Notes: generated from the letters alone by a model not told the origin. Positions 39,011 to 49,997 are shown, counted from the first letter of the stretch. The stretch: DNA of 64,000 nucleotides from Bacteroidota bacterium (GCA_016713445.1 JADJPB010000008.1:186001-250000), one strand, 5' to 3'. Made by a program: numbers and translations.

Positions 39011-39930
39011 ATGAAAAAAAACATTTTATTCTTGCTATTATTTACCTTCATGCTATTAAACTCACAAGCGCAAACCATAACCGATATTGACGGAAACATT
39101 TACAACACCATTACCCTTGGGACACAAATTTGGACAAAAGAAAATTTGAAGACTACTCGCTTTAGTAATGGCGATTCTATTGCGACCACTTCATTGCCCA
39201 TCAATAATGATTCTACTTCCATATTTCAGTGGCCCTATAACCAAGATTCATTAAACATCCCTGTATATGGGCGATTATATACTTGGTATGCTGTTACAGA
39301 TATCCGTAATGTTTGTCCTGCGGGTTGGCATGTACCCAGTGAAGCGGAGTGGATGAGTCTGGCTAATTTTTTAGGTGGCGATACTCTTGCAGGCGACAAA
39401 ATGAAAGAAACGGGAACCTCGCATTGGTTGAGCACTACAGGCACTGTTACGAATTCAAGTGACTTCACAGCCTTACCCGGAGGCGGAAGAGGGAATCCAA
39501 CCGGCTTTAGCAACCTCACACCTTAGGTGCGTTCTGGAGCACAACGGCATGGGGTTCCAGCGCCTTTCCCCGAGCAAATACCTTCAGCTTACAATCTACC
39601 TCTAGTGCTTTACTTCAATCTGTTTCTGTTGCTAATTGTGGCTTTGCGGTTCGGTGTGTTAAAGATTTAACAGCAGGCACCCAACACTTAATTCCAGAAG
39701 ATGAAATCAAGATTTATCCAAATCCCACAAAGGGTAAAATAAATATTTCAGTTGAAGAAATTAAAAATTCCAACGCCTTTATTTATGACCTAAGTGGAAA
39801 GCTCATTTTTCAAGAGCCACTCACCCATAAAATAACCCTCATTGACGTTAACTTTTTATCGGTTGGGGTTTATGTCATCAAGGTGGTGGGAAAGGACTTT
39901 AGTGTAGAGAGGAAGTTGGTGAAGGAATGA
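39011..39930 (+). CDS. FISUMP-domain protein with T9SS sorting domain
   Basis: Signal peptide MKKNILFLLLFTFMLLNSQA, then a FISUMP domain (TITDIDGNIYNTITLGTQIW, GRLYTWYAVTDIRNVCPAGW, HVPSEAEWMSLANFLGGDTL, GGGRGNPTGF). A frame change at about 39524 (SNLTP to GAFWSTTAWGSSAFPR) restores the end of the FISUMP domain (CGFAVRCVKD) and a T9SS type A tail (IKIYPNPTKGKINIS to VERKLVKE, stop 39930). Joined length is about 306 residues. Exported; the function of FISUMP proteins is unknown. Confidence 0.85.
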
Positions 39931-40387
39931 GATTTGGAGGGAAAAACACGTAATAAGTGAAGAGGGCTTTTGCTACATTGAAATTAATGGTTAGGTTTAA
40001 TCTCTCAAATAATACAATTCGTAAGAATATGTGAGAGCTTTGTGCAAAAGAAGGAACATGATTATTTATCTGGCTGTACGACAAAATATCAGAACAATAT
40101 GAAGAGGCAGTTGACCAATCAACTAAAAAAATTCTTACTAAAGTTTTAGATCAGCAACAAAAGCAAACATTAGTTGAATTTTTATTGTGTGAAAAAATTG
40201 ACTTTAAGAAAATTAAAATGATGATCCGTTTACTTGAAACATTCAAAATAATGACAATGATATGCAAAATAAATAAATTCAGCGTTTCATTTTCATACAA
40301 TTTATGTATTGATAATCACTATGTTACACTAACTTGATAAATAATTGTTCGCAATATGCGAACTTTTTATAATTATATCGTATATTT
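39931..40387 (+). pseudogene. Intergenic stretch with a possible gene remnant
   Basis: It holds cassette repeat copy 6 and, from about 40075 to 40338, a frame open for about 85 codons without a usable start codon (helical, YDKISEQYEEAVDQSTKKIL, QQKQTLVEFLLCEKIDFKK). This may be a remnant of a gene cut at its 5' end, or an error-split small gene; I do not recognise it. The low-complexity AT content also allows chance. Confidence 0.3.
39968..40020 (+). repeat. AT-rich cassette repeat, copy 6
   Basis: TTTTGCTACATTGAAATTAA then GGTTTAATCTCTCAAATAAT, directly after the FISUMP gene. Confidence 0.75.
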
Positions 40388-40741
40388 ATGAAAGTAAACA
40401 TTATTAGAAAGCAATCTATAGAAGATTACGCAGTGGCATCCAATTCAAGAAAGTCATTTGAAGATTGGGTTAATAAAGCGCTCTATGCGGATTGGAATTC
40501 TACAAATGACATAAAAAAGACCTTTGGTTCTGCAGATATATTAGGTGAAAATTGCCATAGAATTGTCTTTAATATAGCTGGTAATAATTACCGAATGATA
40601 TGCAAGTACAAATTTGGAAAGATTGTTAAAAACAAAAAGCCAAGTGTACATCTGTTTGTTTGTTGGATTGGAACTCATGCTGAATATGATGAACTCTGTG
40701 CTCGAAGATTACAATATACCATAAATTTATTCAAGAAATGA
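40388..40741 (+). CDS. higB: HigB-type mRNA interferase toxin
   Basis: 117 residues, RelE/HigB superfamily: KSFEDWVNKALYADWNSTND, HRIVFNIAGNNYRMICKYKF and the ending VHLFVCWIGTHAEYDEL, the HigB hallmark. It cuts translated mRNA. The toxin precedes the antitoxin, as in canonical higBA. Overlap with the next gene is ATGA. Confidence 0.88.
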   Translation: MKVNIIRKQSIEDYAVASNSRKSFEDWVNKALYADWNSTNDIKKTFGSADILGENCHRIVFNIAGNNYRMICKYKFGKIVKNKKPSVHLFVCWIGTHAEYDELCARRLQYTINLFKK

Positions 40742-41181
40742 GAATAAAATTAAAATATACGGTCATCAAAACTAGAGAACAATATGATGAGTATTGTTCA
40801 ATGTTGGAAGATTTGGTTGATATGGACTCAGATGATGAATCAATTGTTGATGAAATTGATTTGTTAACTGCGCTTATTGAAACTTACGATAGAGAACATA
40901 CTATTTTCAACGAGTTGGACCCAGTAGAATTGCTGAGTTCATTAATGGCTGTGCGAAATATGAAAGCTACTGAATTAGCGCAGCACTTAAATACAAGTAG
41001 AGGTAATTTATCTGACATTTTAAACTATAAAAGAGCTTTATCAAAAGATATGATTAGAAAATTATCTTCTTTGTTTAAACTGTCGCAAGAAGCCTTTAAT
41101 AGACAATACAAACTAATTGAAAGCGTCTCTTCTGCAAAATCAAAATCAAAAAAGAAAAAAGTTCTTGCGTACTCTCATTAA
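40738..41181 (+). CDS. higA: HigA-type antitoxin
   Basis: 147 residues with a C-terminal XRE HTH: DPVELLSSLMAVRNMKATEL, AQHLNTSRGNLSDILNYKRA, LSKDMIRKLSSLFKLS. The first half (LEDLVDMDSDDESIVDEIDL) is acidic and probably masks the toxin. The start overlaps higB by four bases, so production is coupled. It is expected to repress the operon through its HTH. Confidence 0.85.
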   Translation: MRIKLKYTVIKTREQYDEYCSMLEDLVDMDSDDESIVDEIDLLTALIETYDREHTIFNELDPVELLSSLMAVRNMKATELAQHLNTSRGNLSDILNYKRALSKDMIRKLSSLFKLSQEAFNRQYKLIESVSSAKSKSKKKKVLAYSH

Positions 41182-41284
41182 TTAATTTCAATAATTCTTT
41201 TGATATTGATGCAATCAACGGTCCTGATAAAAACCAGACGCTAAAAGGTTCTTTGCAACCGCTATTTATTGTGAAAGCAGTGAT

Positions 41285-41336
41285 TTTGCCGCCTCAAATT
41301 TATTTATCAGATTAAATTCTCAATTAATACAGATCA
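41285..41336 (+). repeat. AT-rich cassette repeat, copy 7
   Basis: TTTTGCCGCCTCAAATTTAT then CAGATTAAATTCTCAATTAA; a diverged copy between higA and alkB. Confidence 0.65.
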
Positions 41337-41409
41337 TCTATTCCCAAAAGCTATTCGGTGCAAAAGTTCAGAACTCAAAGAGCAAGCAATGGAATTCAAA
41401 AATTAAAAA

Positions 41410-42017
41410 ATGGACTTATTTAATCCTACCCTCGACGAAACTAAAAACTGGTTGCCGCAAGACGGAACAGTTAATTACTATGGGAAAATTTTAAATAGAG
41501 AACGAGCTGATTTTTATTTTAATAATCTTTTAGAAACTCTTGAATGGCGAAATGATGAAGCCATTATTTTCGGGAAGAAAATTATCACCAAAAGAAAAGT
41601 GGCTTGGTATGGAGACGAACCTTTCGAATACACGTACTCCAACACTTCGAAATACGGGTTGCCCTGGACAAAAGAACTATTAGAATTATTGCAAATCACT
41701 CAACAAAAAACCGGTGAAACCTTCAACTCCTGTTTAGTAAACTTATACCACGACGGAAGCGAAGGAATGGCTTGGCACAGCGATGGCGAAAAAGATTTAA
41801 AGAAAGATGGTGCAATAGCTTCGTTGAGTTTCGAGCAGCACGTAAGTTTGCATTCAAACACAAACAATCCAAAGAAACTATTTCCATCATTTTAGAACAT
41901 GGGAGTCTATTGATGATGAAAGACACCACACAAACGAATTGGCTGCACCGACTACCTCCCACAAAGCGAATAACTCAACCACGAATAAACCTAACGTTTA
42001 GGACCATTGTCCGGTAA
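41410..42017 (+). CDS. alkB: AlkB-like 2-oxoglutarate dioxygenase
   Basis: DNA/RNA dealkylating enzyme. Conserved elements: GKKIITKRKVAWYGDEPFEY, FNSCLVNLYHDGSEGMAWHS with iron ligands in AWHSDGE, the second His in NWLHRLPP, and the arginines for 2-oxoglutarate in RINLTFR. The frame changes at about 41836 (SLSF to GAARKFAFKHKQSKETI). Joined it has about 203 residues, the usual size. It sits as a single-gene cassette between two AT-rich repeats. Confidence 0.9.
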
Positions 42018-42075
42018 TAAGGCGACAACAAAAAAGGAAGAGCCATCACCAACTAGGGATTTTCGATAGCCCAAC

Positions 42076-42128
42076 AATTTACCACCTTCAATTTAATCAG
42101 AAGATTTAATTTCTCAAATAAATAGAAA
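42076..42128 (+). repeat. AT-rich cassette repeat, copy 8
   Basis: CAATTTACCACCTTCAATTT, then AATCAGAAGATTTAATTTCT and CAAATAAATAG. It is the last copy, after alkB. Confidence 0.85.
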
Positions 42129-42240
42129 CTCCTGTACGTTAGCAAAGCCTTCAGACAATACTCTCTATTAAAACACGCTATCTCCCTCGCAAAAAAACTG
42201 AAAAAGAAAAAGGATCGCTAACCTGATTTGGCAACTAAAA

Positions 42241-42276
42241 AAAGCTGACATGTTTTGTAACATGTCAGCTTTCCTT
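42241..42276. terminator. Terminator at the island end
   Basis: AAAGCTGACATGTT (42241-42254) and AACATGTCAGCTTT (42259-42272) form a 14-bp stem with a short loop, then CCTTTT on the + strand. On the - strand it lies about 90 bases past the end of the M36 protease gene. The 344-base gene-free stretch 42018-42360 otherwise holds only repeat copy 8. Confidence 0.85.
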
Positions 42277-42360
42277 TTCGATTAACTTCAATAAGAGATT
42301 TCCAGAACTACATTATGCATTTACTATTTACAAGTATTGTGTAAAGTTTTAGCAACCGAA

Positions 42361-45300
42361 TTAATAGATAAACAACTTCTCTCTAAATTCGCCTGCGTCA
42401 TTTTTCAAAACAATCATATACAATTGCTGAGCTAATCCGGTAAGAGGAATTAGAACTTCCTTAACTCCGGCATCTACCATCATTGACCTCACTACCTTTC
42501 CTTCCAACGTATATATGACAAAGGAAGTTGACGACTTCAACTTCTGATTTAATAGAAGTCTCGTTTGATCGTTTGCAGGGTTAGGATACAAGGAAAATTG
42601 TAGATTATTCCCAGTCAAATCATCAATGCCAACAGATGTAATATTGACACTATCGGTTACTGAACAAGCCAATCCATCAATGGACAATGTAACGTTATAG
42701 GTTCCGTTTGCAGCGTAAACATGCGTTGGGTTTTGTTGTGCTGATGTTGAACCATCGCCGAAATCCCACAACCAACTTGTAGCCGAAGAAGAAGAATCAG
42801 AAAACGTAACTGAATTTCCAGTCACTACAAAACCAAAGTTGGTATTTACAGGCATAACCACCACAGTGTCTATAGAAGAGATACATTGCGGGTCACGCAC
42901 TTCGATATCATAAAAGAAATAATAATAAGTGCCTGGATTTGTTGTAGACGAAGAGCTATTAATCGTCATGAAATTCGGTGTAGTATAAGGATACGTCGCA
43001 CCACCATTATTACGATACAAATTGGAAGAATTGGTACCTAAATTATAATTACCGGCAGCAGGCACCGTTAGATTCAACGAAACTCTTTGAATACCATTTA
43101 CAAGATTTACAGTAATCGAATCTACGATTTGCGCACCTACAGGAGGAACACCATTGTTATTAATTCCGCTTGCTAAATAAATTTTACGTGGTCCTGCACC
43201 ATTGGCATCTACCCAAGCTGAAGCAATTTCAAATCCTTTAACAGCCGTAAAATTTAATGCGCCATGAAATCCGGAAGCATTATATCCTCCAGCACCAAAG
43301 CTTGGATCAATTGGACCTGCATATTCAATAGGAGTACCTACTAAATTCTCCACATAAAATGTTTGCGAACCAGTTACATTGGGTACGGCATACATATTTC
43401 CTACATTAACGATACTGTTGGAAGTATTTCTCCATTGCGCAACGCCAGTAACTACGGTATTAACAAATGCGGTATCACCTAAACAAACTTGAACATCATT
43501 TGTAATTGGGGTAGGTGGTAAACTAATGGTAACTTGTTGCGTCAAGGAATCGCTACCCAATGTATTTGTCACTAAAAGCTGAACATTATACACTCCACTT
43601 GCCGAATAAGTATGTGTTGGATTTTGCAAGGTAGATGTTGTTCCATCTCCAAAACTCCACAACCATGATTGAGGTATAAACTGACTGTTATCTGTAAAAC
43701 TAATAGTGGTTGTGCATGAAGAAAAACTGCTTGCTGCGAAGGCCGCCACAGGAGCTGCAGTGATCGCTTGACAGAAAGGAGGAATATCAAACGCTTCGGT
43801 TTGATCAGATCTACTCAATGACGAACCTTGACTTGCGCTGAAGCCGAATCCTCTGTTTGCAAAAACATTCCAGATTAAACATTGGTGAATTCCACCATAC
43901 AGTAATTGATCGGCCAATAAAATCGCATCACGTCCATCCATCATTCCGGGATCGCAAGGTTGTAATTTTAAGCCTTCAATCACCAACTTCATCGCGATAT
44001 TATTACCACCAACGCCATTGAACAAATCCGGATCAGGTGTTCCGCCATATTGATCAATAAGTGCCCAAGTTAAATCCCAAAGTACGGTTGCGAAAATAAA
44101 TCCGACACCATGAGGCTGTGAAATAGCCCCCGTATTATTAGAAGCCGCATACGTAAAATTATTTATTCCGAAATCGGTGCTATAAGGTGCAGGACGTATA
44201 CCCGTACCGTTAGTAGGTTCACCAGTAGCAAAAGTTCCAACGCCTCGAATATCACTTCCTTGATCACCCGGCTCGATGGTCAACATCAATCCGAACCAAT
44301 CGCTCCATCCTTCACCCATTTGCTCCGCATTTCCTAAACAAGAAGTGTTCGACGGACCGCCGGTCAATCGATTTGAAATACCATGACCATACTCATGCGC
44401 GATAATCACGTTATCAAAATCCCCGTCTATATCCACAGATACACCACCACCATTGCTGATCGTTCCTACCACAGAACCTAATAAAAGTTCAGCTTTAATT
44501 AAATTACCATCGGCTTGAGAAATCATAATGGAAGGAATAGTGATCGTCGCGCTGGTTCCACCCATCTGAAAAGGTGCACCGCCAACATTGTTCACTACAA
44601 TTACGGCAAGTGCTCCGGCATTCTGAGCGGCTTCCACTTTTATCGCAAAAGAACAAGTTCCGCGATCAACCAATACAATTTTTCCGGCCAGCTGTGCAGC
44701 ATTTACCACCGTCTCGCATCCGTCATTGACTGGTGAAGTATTATCTACCAATAATTCGATATTCGCAGTAATAGGAGTGCTTGGCAAACCGGGACCGAAA
44801 GTGGCATCTGCTGCGCCATAACTTCCTGCAATCCCTACTGGAGAGTCAATATTAAAAATATCTCCTGCAAACGGTGCGGGATCCCATAAATACATTTGCA
44901 TTCGTGGGTTAGATCCATCAGGAGGTGTAGCAAAATTTGCATTATTAGTACCCCCTCCATCAATAGCTTCCGCAAAAACATAATCAATGCCTAATCCGCC
45001 ATTCCCATAATTATTCTCCTGAAAATTTCCACTCTCTTCATCAAATCCGTAACGGTACCAAATATCATGCATCATATTATTCATATAAAACAGATTGGTG
45101 ATCGCTGAAGATTGATTCGAATCTGGAATATTTGTGTTGCTATATGGAAAGTTAAATACTCAAGAAGCACCACCCTCCGGACTGACTCCAGGAAGATCAT
45201 CATCGTCTTTATCTTCATAAGCATGTACATTATTCCCCCTGGTGATGGTATATTCTGCACCTACTATTCCATCGGTATCATGCCAGCCATAAGGCGAAGC

Positions 45301-46104
45301 AACTGTGTCAGCAGGGTCAATAGAAGTAGTAACTACTCCATGATTCGGACTTTCAACAGGTAATTGAAAAACGGAATATTGACCGGGGCTTGCAGGGCTA
45401 ATCCCTACCTGATTTCCGGCGGAAGGAAAAGGAGTTTCACATTTCGAACTGTGAGAAGAATGATCATGATCAAAATTACAACTCGCTACCCAATCCACTT
45501 TTCTCACTAAGTCACCTGTTTCTGCGTCAATCAGAATTGACCACCAATGTTTCGCATCCAGCGTATAAATAGATAGATCCCAAACGAGTCGAATATTTGT
45601 TGCAGAGACAGCAAAGTATCCCAGTCGTACAGGAATATCCTCTTTAGAGATTTCTATTGAACTATAAATAAAATGTTGTGGACTTAATGTATTTACCACT
45701 TTGAGTTGGCTGGATAAATCCAAATTTAATTTTGAAGCTGCTGCATGAATCGCTTTCACTGGATTCAAATTCGGAGCTTTATATCGAATGTAATCCGATA
45801 AATTAGATACCATTCTGTTACCAGACATAAAAACGTTTCCCTCTTTAAGAGCAAAAGTTGCCAATCCGTTAAATAAGGGCAATCCTTTATACTCCTGACG
45901 AATATAAATATGAGCAATTCCAGATTGAGTCGAAGTACTTTGATCAGTTATGGTCCACTCAGAGATATCTCCTTGAGATAACCCCATCTTTTTGAAATTA
46001 CTTTTTAAATAATCATCAATCAATTTCTGTTGATTGTCTTGAGCCGATACCGTAGCCGTCATCAATAATAGAACGACCAGGGGTAAAGAAAATAAATACT
46101 TCAT
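42361..46104 (-). CDS. Fungalysin (M36) metallopeptidase with PKD and T9SS domains
   Basis: Exported protease of about 1,247 residues: signal peptide (MKYLFSLPLVVLLLMTATVS), FTP-like propeptide (to about residue 200), catalytic domain with zinc motif VIIAHEYGHGISNRLTGGPS and MGEGWSDWFGLML, PA-type insert (CETVVNAAQLAGKIVLVDRG), two PKD repeats (SWLWSFGDGTTSTLQNPTHT and SWLWDFGDGSTSAQQNPTHV), and a T9SS tail (LYPNPANDQTRLLLNQKLKS). An in-frame TGA at 45160 separates propeptide and catalytic domain. The frame is the same on both sides, so this is one substitution-type stop, not a frameshift; it may be an error. The protease should act on external protein. Confidence 0.92.
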
Positions 46105-46592
46105 GAATTAGGTAGGGTTTTAGATTTTATAAAGATTAACTACTTGTAATTTCAATTTGATTCGAAACAGAAACAAATATATATCATTAAAGTTTATTAT
46201 TTTCCCATAAAACTTCTTCAACAGATAAAGACTGGAACAACTAAGAATGGGCTTCCTACATGCTAAACATCATCTCGAAACTTCGTGAGAGGAATTCACC
46301 ACTTTTATAGCTCTTGGGATGATAAATTGACCAATTATTGAATCATAGAAATCAATTGTACTTTGTGGTAGATTTTGTCATTAAAAAGTAATTAAATTCT
46401 AAGCAATCGAAATTAATATACTGATTGCAGAGCATTATTTCAAGTTGAATTTTCAAGATTCCTCAAAGAAGATTTGATATCCCCTCCCTAAAACTAGTTA
46501 TTTTAAGGGTTTATACAACATTAATCTTAAAATTCACTCTGAAAAATTGAACCGCCAAAAATATACTGTATTTTCGCTCAAAATATAAAAAA
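46105..46592. other. Gene-free region
   Basis: AT-rich intergenic DNA between two divergent genes for secreted proteins; no ORF or strong hairpin is seen. A region just before 46593 may hold the promoter, but no exact TAnnTTTG box was identified. Confidence 0.5.
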
Positions 46593-48104
46593 ATGAAAAG
46601 AATTTACTTCTCTACCCTAGTATGCCTTTGCATTAGCTTCAGCATTTACGCTCAAGTACCTTCATATGTGCCAACATCTGGTTTAGTGGGATGGTGGGGA
46701 TTTTCTGGTAATTCGAATGACGCAAGTGGAAACGGAAACAACTTTACGGTGACTGGTGCTACTTTAACTACAGACAGAAATGGTACAGCTAATGCAGCTT
46801 ATCAATTTAACGGGACATCACAATATTTGGTAAATAACAACTTATCGCACCTTTTTTCAGAGTCAGGAAGTTTTTCAGTTTCGGTTTGGGTGTATAAAAC
46901 CGGAACTGCTACGGGGTCGGCTATTATGAGTGGCGCTACTGGAGGTGGACCTTTTATTTGGATCATTCAAGGAACCTCAACTGACATGATGTTGGGCACA
47001 AACAAACAAGGTGCGGCTTGGTTTTGGGCGCAGACACCACTCAATCTTAGTAACTGGGATCACTACGTTGGTGTTTATACGACGAATGCAATGACATTCT
47101 ACAAAAATGGAGTATTAAGCGCTTCAAATACCTATATACATACGGGTGCTACTTCAGTTACTCAACCCTTATATGTTGGAAGGGGTGCAGGTGGAACATA
47201 TTTGGCTGGTAAGACAGATGATATTGGCATTTGGAATCGCGCCTTAACTTCTCAAGAAATTTTAGATTTATACAATGCTTCATGTGGTAGCTTAGTTACT
47301 GTTCAACCATTGAGTCAGAATTTATATGTAGGTAACAGTACTACGTTCGCCACGCAAGCACCGGGCGCTACGTATCAGTGGCAGCGATTAGTAGGCAACA
47401 CCTATCAAAACATTGTTAATGGCGGACAATATGCAGGTGCAACTACAAGTGCGTTAGCTGTGTTATCGGTGACCATGGCAAATAATAATTCTCAATTTCG
47501 ATGTAGAGTTTCCATGGGCGCTTGTTTTGATACTTCAGCTTCCGCAACGCTCACTGTATGTGGATTGGTCTCTCCCCAACCGCAGAATCAAACAGTCAAC
47601 ATCACCACCAACGCGCTGATGATTGCCCGATCCAATGATCCTGCAGCAACTTATCAATGGCAGCATGATATCGGTGCTGGATTTTTTATTGATGTTGTTG
47701 GCGGAGGACAATACATCGGAGCTACCAATGACACCCTAACCATTTTAACGATCAACATGTCGAACGACGGAGAAAAGTTTCGTTGCATCATCAATTCCGG
47801 AAGTTGTACTGATACAACTAGCACCGGAATTCTTTCTGTCAACAACAATGTAGGCATTCAGGAAAACACAATTGCGAATTTATTTAGTTTATATCCGAAT
47901 CCAGCTAACGAAATATTAAATATCAATACCACATCAAAATTAATCGGATCTGATTATTTAATTTACACTCTCCTTGGAAAAGTAGTTTCAAAAGGAATTA
48001 TCACTGGAGAAAATATGAGCATCAACGTTTCTCCCTTTCCTGCAGGAAGATATTTGATCACCATTGGTGATTCAAAAGTGCAAGGCTTCGAGGTGGTGAA
48101 GTGA
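46593..48104 (+). CDS. LamG-domain secreted protein with Ig-like repeats and T9SS tail
   Basis: 503 residues: signal peptide (MKRIYFSTLVCLCISFSIYA), LamG/concanavalin-like domain (about 30-225, GLVGWWGFSGNSNDASGNGN, AYQFNGTSQYLV, DDIGIWNRALTSQEILDLYN), two Ig-like repeats (YQWQRLVGNTYQNIVNGGQY and YQWQHDIGAGFFIDVVGGGQ) and a T9SS type A tail (LYPNPANEILNINTTSKLIG). Probably a cell-surface or secreted adhesin or carbohydrate-binding protein. No catalytic domain is seen. Confidence 0.9.
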   Translation: MKRIYFSTLVCLCISFSIYAQVPSYVPTSGLVGWWGFSGNSNDASGNGNNFTVTGATLTTDRNGTANAAYQFNGTSQYLVNNNLSHLFSESGSFSVSVWVYKTGTATGSAIMSGATGGGPFIWIIQGTSTDMMLGTNKQGAAWFWAQTPLNLSNWDHYVGVYTTNAMTFYKNGVLSASNTYIHTGATSVTQPLYVGRGAGGTYLAGKTDDIGIWNRALTSQEILDLYNASCGSLVTVQPLSQNLYVGNSTTFATQAPGATYQWQRLVGNTYQNIVNGGQYAGATTSALAVLSVTMANNNSQFRCRVSMGACFDTSASATLTVCGLVSPQPQNQTVNITTNALMIARSNDPAATYQWQHDIGAGFFIDVVGGGQYIGATNDTLTILTINMSNDGEKFRCIINSGSCTDTTSTGILSVNNNVGIQENTIANLFSLYPNPANEILNINTTSKLIGSDYLIYTLLGKVVSKGIITGENMSINVSPFPAGRYLITIGDSKVQGFEVVK

Positions 48105-48129
48105 GGATGATTTTTGGATGCATCGCCCT

Positions 48130-48255
48130 GCTGTCGCAACCTGCCTGCTGCAGGCAGGCGAAGTGAAGTACTGCAGGGTTGGACGATTGATTCCCAATCC
48201 AAGGTGTGTGCAAAATGAAGCATGAAGTGAAAGCTTGAAGCTTGCAGCTTGTAGC
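48130..48255. repeat. Palindrome and AGCTT short repeats after the LamG gene
   Basis: CCTGCCTGC and GCAGGCAGG form a 9-bp stem with one central base (about 48139-48158), and about 48227-48258 reads as repeated AGCTTG(A/C)-type units. These are compact intergenic repeats, one of which may terminate transcription between the convergent genes. Confidence 0.5.
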
Positions 48256-49282
48256 TTACTTAAACATTGCCACTACCTTCTTCGGATTCCAATTGATCTT
48301 ATAAGCAAATTCGAAATTGATGAAACTATAGGTATCGTTTAATTTTGAATTCCCTCTTCTTGATGTACGTGGACCCACAAAACCATCCGTTCCTAATCCA
48401 GTTGGATCACTGATATACTTAGCAATTTCCTGCTTCACGGGATCTCCTGCAAAATATTGGTCGATTTGTTTGTGGGTAGCATAAGCTTTACTTGCATCAT
48501 CCAGGTAATCGGTGAAGAAATAATAATACCCAAACTCGACAGAAAGCGTAATGCTTTTATTCAATCCATAACGAAATCCCATCGCCATAGGAATTCCGAT
48601 ATGCCAAGGGCTATACATTTTCTTCGACATACTCGTTTCGTCGTATGACCCTTGCCCTTCTGTCCTCCACTCTATCAAATCGGTTTCATACTCTCCGTCC
48701 TTTTCGATGATGTTCCCCTGACCTGAAGATTGTGCTTGATCGCGAATAGTCCCATCACTCCAGAAAAAATATCTATTATCGATATCAACACTTCCTCTAA
48801 ATAAATCGGCTTTAGGCCGACCATAATAAATCCCTACTCCAGTGTAAGCAAAGAAAGCCATACTTTGTTTATACAATGGTAAACGGCGATTTGGATAATA
48901 CGTATAACTAAGGTGTGTTGAGAGACCAAAGAGATCATTTCTAAAACCCAATCCACGACCATAATTTCTAAGTTCGCTGCCAGATTTGCCGGCAACAGCA
49001 TTTGTTTCGTCGTATTGAATGCGGTGCCAACTCAGGCGAGTCTCTACATTAAAAGGAGTGTACTTCATACCCGATACTTCAGAAGGAGAAATAAAATTCC
49101 TAACGGTGATGGCTATACCCGGACTCATCGAGCTTTTTTTGTAAAAACTCTTCGTTGCCTAAATCACCAAAATAATTAGTAGTTCCAGCAGCAAATCCAA
49201 TATCAAGTGATTGTTGTCCGTAAGTAGTTAAACTCAAAACAACTCCTAGAAAGAGTACGTATAGTTTTCTCATGGTATTCAT
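48256..49282 (-). CDS. DUF6089/PorG-like outer-membrane beta-barrel protein
   Basis: The N-terminal piece (MNTMRKLYVLFLGVVLSLTT, then LDIGFAAGTTNYFGDLGNEE) and the main piece (PGIAITVRNFISPSEVSGMK, RPKADLFRG to INFEFAYKINWNPKKVVAMF) join near 49125 after an indel, giving about 340 residues. The pattern GxxAGTTNYxGDL and the repeated amphipathic aromatic strands fit DUF6089/PorG outer-membrane proteins, PorG being a T9SS component. The exact paralogue is uncertain. Confidence 0.72.
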
Positions 49283-49384
49283 TTTCCCCTAAGTTATAAA
49301 CCTTACCTATTGCTTCAACAAGGAAACCAGAAAAAAAACAAACAATTCTTGGAATAATTCAAAAGTATAGGTGGATCATCTATA

Positions 49385-49997
49385 TTAAAGGGCAAATAAA
49401 CTGCTGGGAGGCTCTTTCAAGTCCTGTTTATAACCAATACGCTTCCTTTCTTTTACTTCAGGAGGTTCCATTAATTGTCGAAGTGCCTGAAAAATCATAG
49501 CTACATCCGCATTATTCTTTTCGACTTTTGTTTCTAGTGCATCAATCTTAGTTCTTAATTCCTGGTGAGCACTCAACACCTCACGTAAACGAACATATAC
49601 TCTCATGATTCGAATATTCATTTGGATAGCGATTTTACTAGACAGAACGCTCGAGAGCATTAAGACTCCATGTTCAGTAAATGCGAATGGTAATTTTCGA
49701 CGACCACCCCACTCATTTTTTTTGTGAAATGGTTTAACACTTAGAGATTCAGAATTTTCTAATTCGAACCAATAAACTTGAAGTCGCAAATTGCGACTTC
49801 AAGTTTATTGTTTCATTTTCAGTTAGTTGGAACATGAAATCAGATGGGAATCGATCAAGATTTCTTTTGACCTGCTCGTTCAAACGTTTGGTAGGAATTT
49901 CATATAATTCAGCTAAGTCTTCGTCTAGCATGACTTTGAGACCACGAACCATATATATCTTTTCAACCAACAAATTATCATTCAAGTTCATGCCCAT
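49385..49997 (-). CDS. ORF6N-domain DNA-binding protein
   Basis: The pieces 49749-49997 and 49385-49789 join after a frame change (49760-49785). The N-terminal ORF6N domain reads LLVEKIYMVRGLKVMLDEDL, AELYEIPTKRLNEQVKRNLD, RFPSDFMFQLT, then GGRRKLPFAFTEHGVLMLSS; the C-terminus is a coiled coil. About 200 residues. ORF6N proteins are phage-related regulators, common as stray genes in Bacteroidota. A perfect 17-bp inverted repeat (49773-49807) lies exactly where the frame changes. Confidence 0.83.
49773..49807. repeat. Perfect 17-bp palindrome inside the ORF6N gene
   Basis: TAAACTTGAAGTCGCAA, one central A, then TTGCGACTTCAAGTTTA. The arms coincide with codons for NLKSQFATSS, a position where the ORF6N family usually has a continuous sequence into SWGGRRK. 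It may be a duplication or insertion scar with an inverted copy of the neighbouring codons. Confidence 0.75.

Noticed and set aside
27068..42128. The AT-rich repeats as true attC sites
   Set aside because: They lack the nested complementary arms with AAC/GTT ends; they are a separate repeat type.
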